This document shows, one piece after another, positions 63,074-64,000 of a DNA stretch of 64,000 nucleotides (position 1 is its first letter; every line of letters begins with the position of its first letter). Position numbers and translations under genes: made by a program. A model generated the notes under the pieces. The model was not told the DNA's origin, did no database searches, and saw nothing but the letters and a program-made list of their open reading frames with translations. Source of the stretch: JAAYAO01 sp051133435 (GTDB lineage Bacteria; Actinomycetota; Actinomycetes; Propionibacteriales; Propionibacteriaceae); contig NZ_JBPGNY010000001.1 of assembly GCF_051133435.1 (NCBI RefSeq), positions 1 through 64,000 on the forward strand, written 5' to 3'.

Positions 63074-63114
63074 GCTGACACCCCGGTGAACGAATGCGTT
63101 CCCGGGGTGTCAGC
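63074..63114 (-). terminator. Hairpin between rpsO and pnp
   Basis: GCTGACACCCCGG (63074-63086) and CCGGGGTGTCAGC (63102-63114) form a 13-bp perfect stem with a 15-nt loop, 24 bp past the rpsO stop. The following tract (GTTGCTTGAT) is only mildly T-rich, so it may be an attenuator or processing hairpin. Confidence 0.65.
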
Positions 63115-63138
63115 CATGCCGGTTTGCGGCGATGAGAA

Positions 63139-63402
63139 TCAGCGACGCAGACCCAGCCGAGCAATCAGCGAGCGGTAGTGCTCGATGTCGTTCTTGGCCA
63201 CGTAGTTGAGCAGTCGACGACGCTGACCGACCATCAACATCAGGCCGCGACGCGAGTGATGGTCACCCTTGTGCTCCTTGAGATGTTCGGTCAGGTGCGA
63301 GATCCGCTTGGTGAGCAGCGCGATCTGCACGTCGGGCGAACCGGTGTCCCCCGGCTTGGTCGCATACTCTTCGATGATCTTCTGCTTCTCGGCAGCGTCC
63401 AT
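63139..63402 (-). CDS. rpsO: Small ribosomal subunit protein uS15
   Basis: An 87-residue S15 with the family's fixed blocks: DTGSPDVQIALLT, HLKEHKGDHHSRRGL and RRRLLNYV. It binds the 16S rRNA central domain. AGGAGG lies 6 nt before the ATG at 63402. It precedes pnp on the minus strand. Confidence 0.97.
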   Translation of the reverse strand: MDAAEKQKIIEEYATKPGDTGSPDVQIALLTKRISHLTEHLKEHKGDHHSRRGLMLMVGQRRRLLNYVAKNDIEHYRSLIARLGLRR

Positions 63403-63682
63403 GGCTGCTCCTCCTTCGGTTTCCCGTTGCGCGGCGCTCCCCCGGATTCCGGGCCACCTCTGCGGTGTTGGAGCTCTTCGTGATCCGCGGCCGTCGTGAC
63501 GGCAACCTGAAGACCATACCCCATCACCCGCCCCAGCACCCAATGCCGGACATCTGTGAACCGGAAAGCGATTGCCCTGCCGATCACCGGGAACGGAAAC
63601 CGAGCGCGGCGGGCCGGTCCCTACCCTGATGCGTGCACAGTGACCGCTGCACATCCACCACCCGATCGTTCTAGGAGTTCCG

Positions 63683-64000
63683 GTGTCCGTCAAAGACCAG
63701 ATTCTCGCCACCGCCGACGAGTACCGTTCCGAGGCACTCGAGGCCGACAAGCTCAATCAGCTCTCCGACGCCACCGTCGCGCGGATGAAGGAGCAACAGG
63801 TCATCCGGATGCTGCAGCCGGCCGAGTACGGCGGTCTGGAGGTCGGCCCCCGGGAGTTCGCCGAGACCGTGATGACCCTGGCGGCACTTCACCCGTCGGC
63901 GGGCTGGGTGGCCGGCGTGGTGGGCGTGCACCCCTGGCAGTTGGCACTGGGCACCAAGGAGGTTCAGGACGAGGTGTGGGGTGAGGACCCCGATACCTGG
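63683..64000 (+). CDS. Acyl-CoA dehydrogenase-fold flavin monooxygenase (HsaA-like), partial at window edge
   Basis: The first 106 codons are visible, starting at GTG 63683 with AGGAG upstream. The N-terminal helical domain carries MLQPAEYGGLEVGP, GWVAGVVGVHPWQLAL and the VWGEDPDTW end. This pattern is closest to HsaA, the oxygenase that hydroxylates the opened steroid A/B ring, and other group D flavin monooxygenases. The flavin site lies beyond the window. Steroid or aromatic catabolism is an inference. Confidence 0.8.
   Translation, partial: MSVKDQILATADEYRSEALEADKLNQLSDATVARMKEQQVIRMLQPAEYGGLEVGPREFAETVMTLAALHPSAGWVAGVVGVHPWQLALGTKEVQDEVWGEDPDTW

Overview
The window is high-GC DNA with actinobacterial gene content: mtrA-mtrB-lpqB, an orphan set of type VII secretion (WXG100-like) proteins, otsA/otsB, a moxR-DUF58-VWA cluster, a long-form hpf, an LmeA/DUF2993 protein, the glyS/zur pair, RNase J and a tmRNA whose tag ends in ALAA. 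I infer a chromosomal segment of an Actinomycetota member, possibly of the Propionibacteriales. I cannot fix genus or family from the sequence alone.

Left end (1-10.2 kb, all minus strand). This is the accessory and most interesting part. An ECF sigma factor overlaps a gene for a membrane-anchored extracytoplasmic protein (called A here). A diverged paralogue (A') follows, then a YcaQ/AlkX-type DNA glycosylase, an SNF2-family helicase (DrmD-like) and a large N6-adenine methylase (DrmMI-like) that runs off the left edge. The last two look like the head of a class 1 DISARM anti-phage operon. The A/A' region is the scarred product of a tandem duplication. The same ECF-type promoter core stands before the sigma gene and before A'. 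The duplicated sigma gene has been lost except for its start region, and a fragment of the 5' end of the glycosylase gene lies between the copies. From A' onward the genes are 10-29 bp apart or overlapping, so the defence genes may be read from an ECF-dependent promoter.

10.3-23.6 kb. An SDR oxidoreductase, a lone SMI1/KNR4-type protein, gnd, hpf, the comF-lpqB-mtrB-mtrA cluster (minus strand), three genes for type VII-like secreted or associated proteins without the secretion machine, a YqgE/AlgH protein and a DUF1707/DUF4870 membrane protein.

23.6-36.6 kb. tmRNA, an FKBP isomerase, an S9 peptidase, YggS, the MoxR-DUF58-VWA-VWA operon, then a plus-strand run: a Ser/Pro-rich membrane protein, a HAD phosphatase, a TrkH/TrkA potassium-uptake pair and a sulfotransferase.

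36.6-48.3 kb. A small membrane protein and a TetR regulator lie between two copies of a long palindrome that probably also act as terminators. Then come a CAT-anticodon tRNA, a quinone oxidoreductase, divergent otsB/otsA, two tandem ABC oligopeptide-type binding lipoproteins, an uncharacterised conserved protein, a CN-hydrolase/Lnt-like membrane protein and tRNA-Asn.

48.3-64 kb. Mostly housekeeping: a sigma-70 factor next to dnaG, dgt, dus, glyS, zur, recO, RNase J, a GNAT, DUF2993, dapB, pnp and rpsO. The window ends in an HsaA-like flavin monooxygenase. Short tandem repeats begin inside the last codons of both zur (34-bp unit) and the GNAT gene (18-bp unit).
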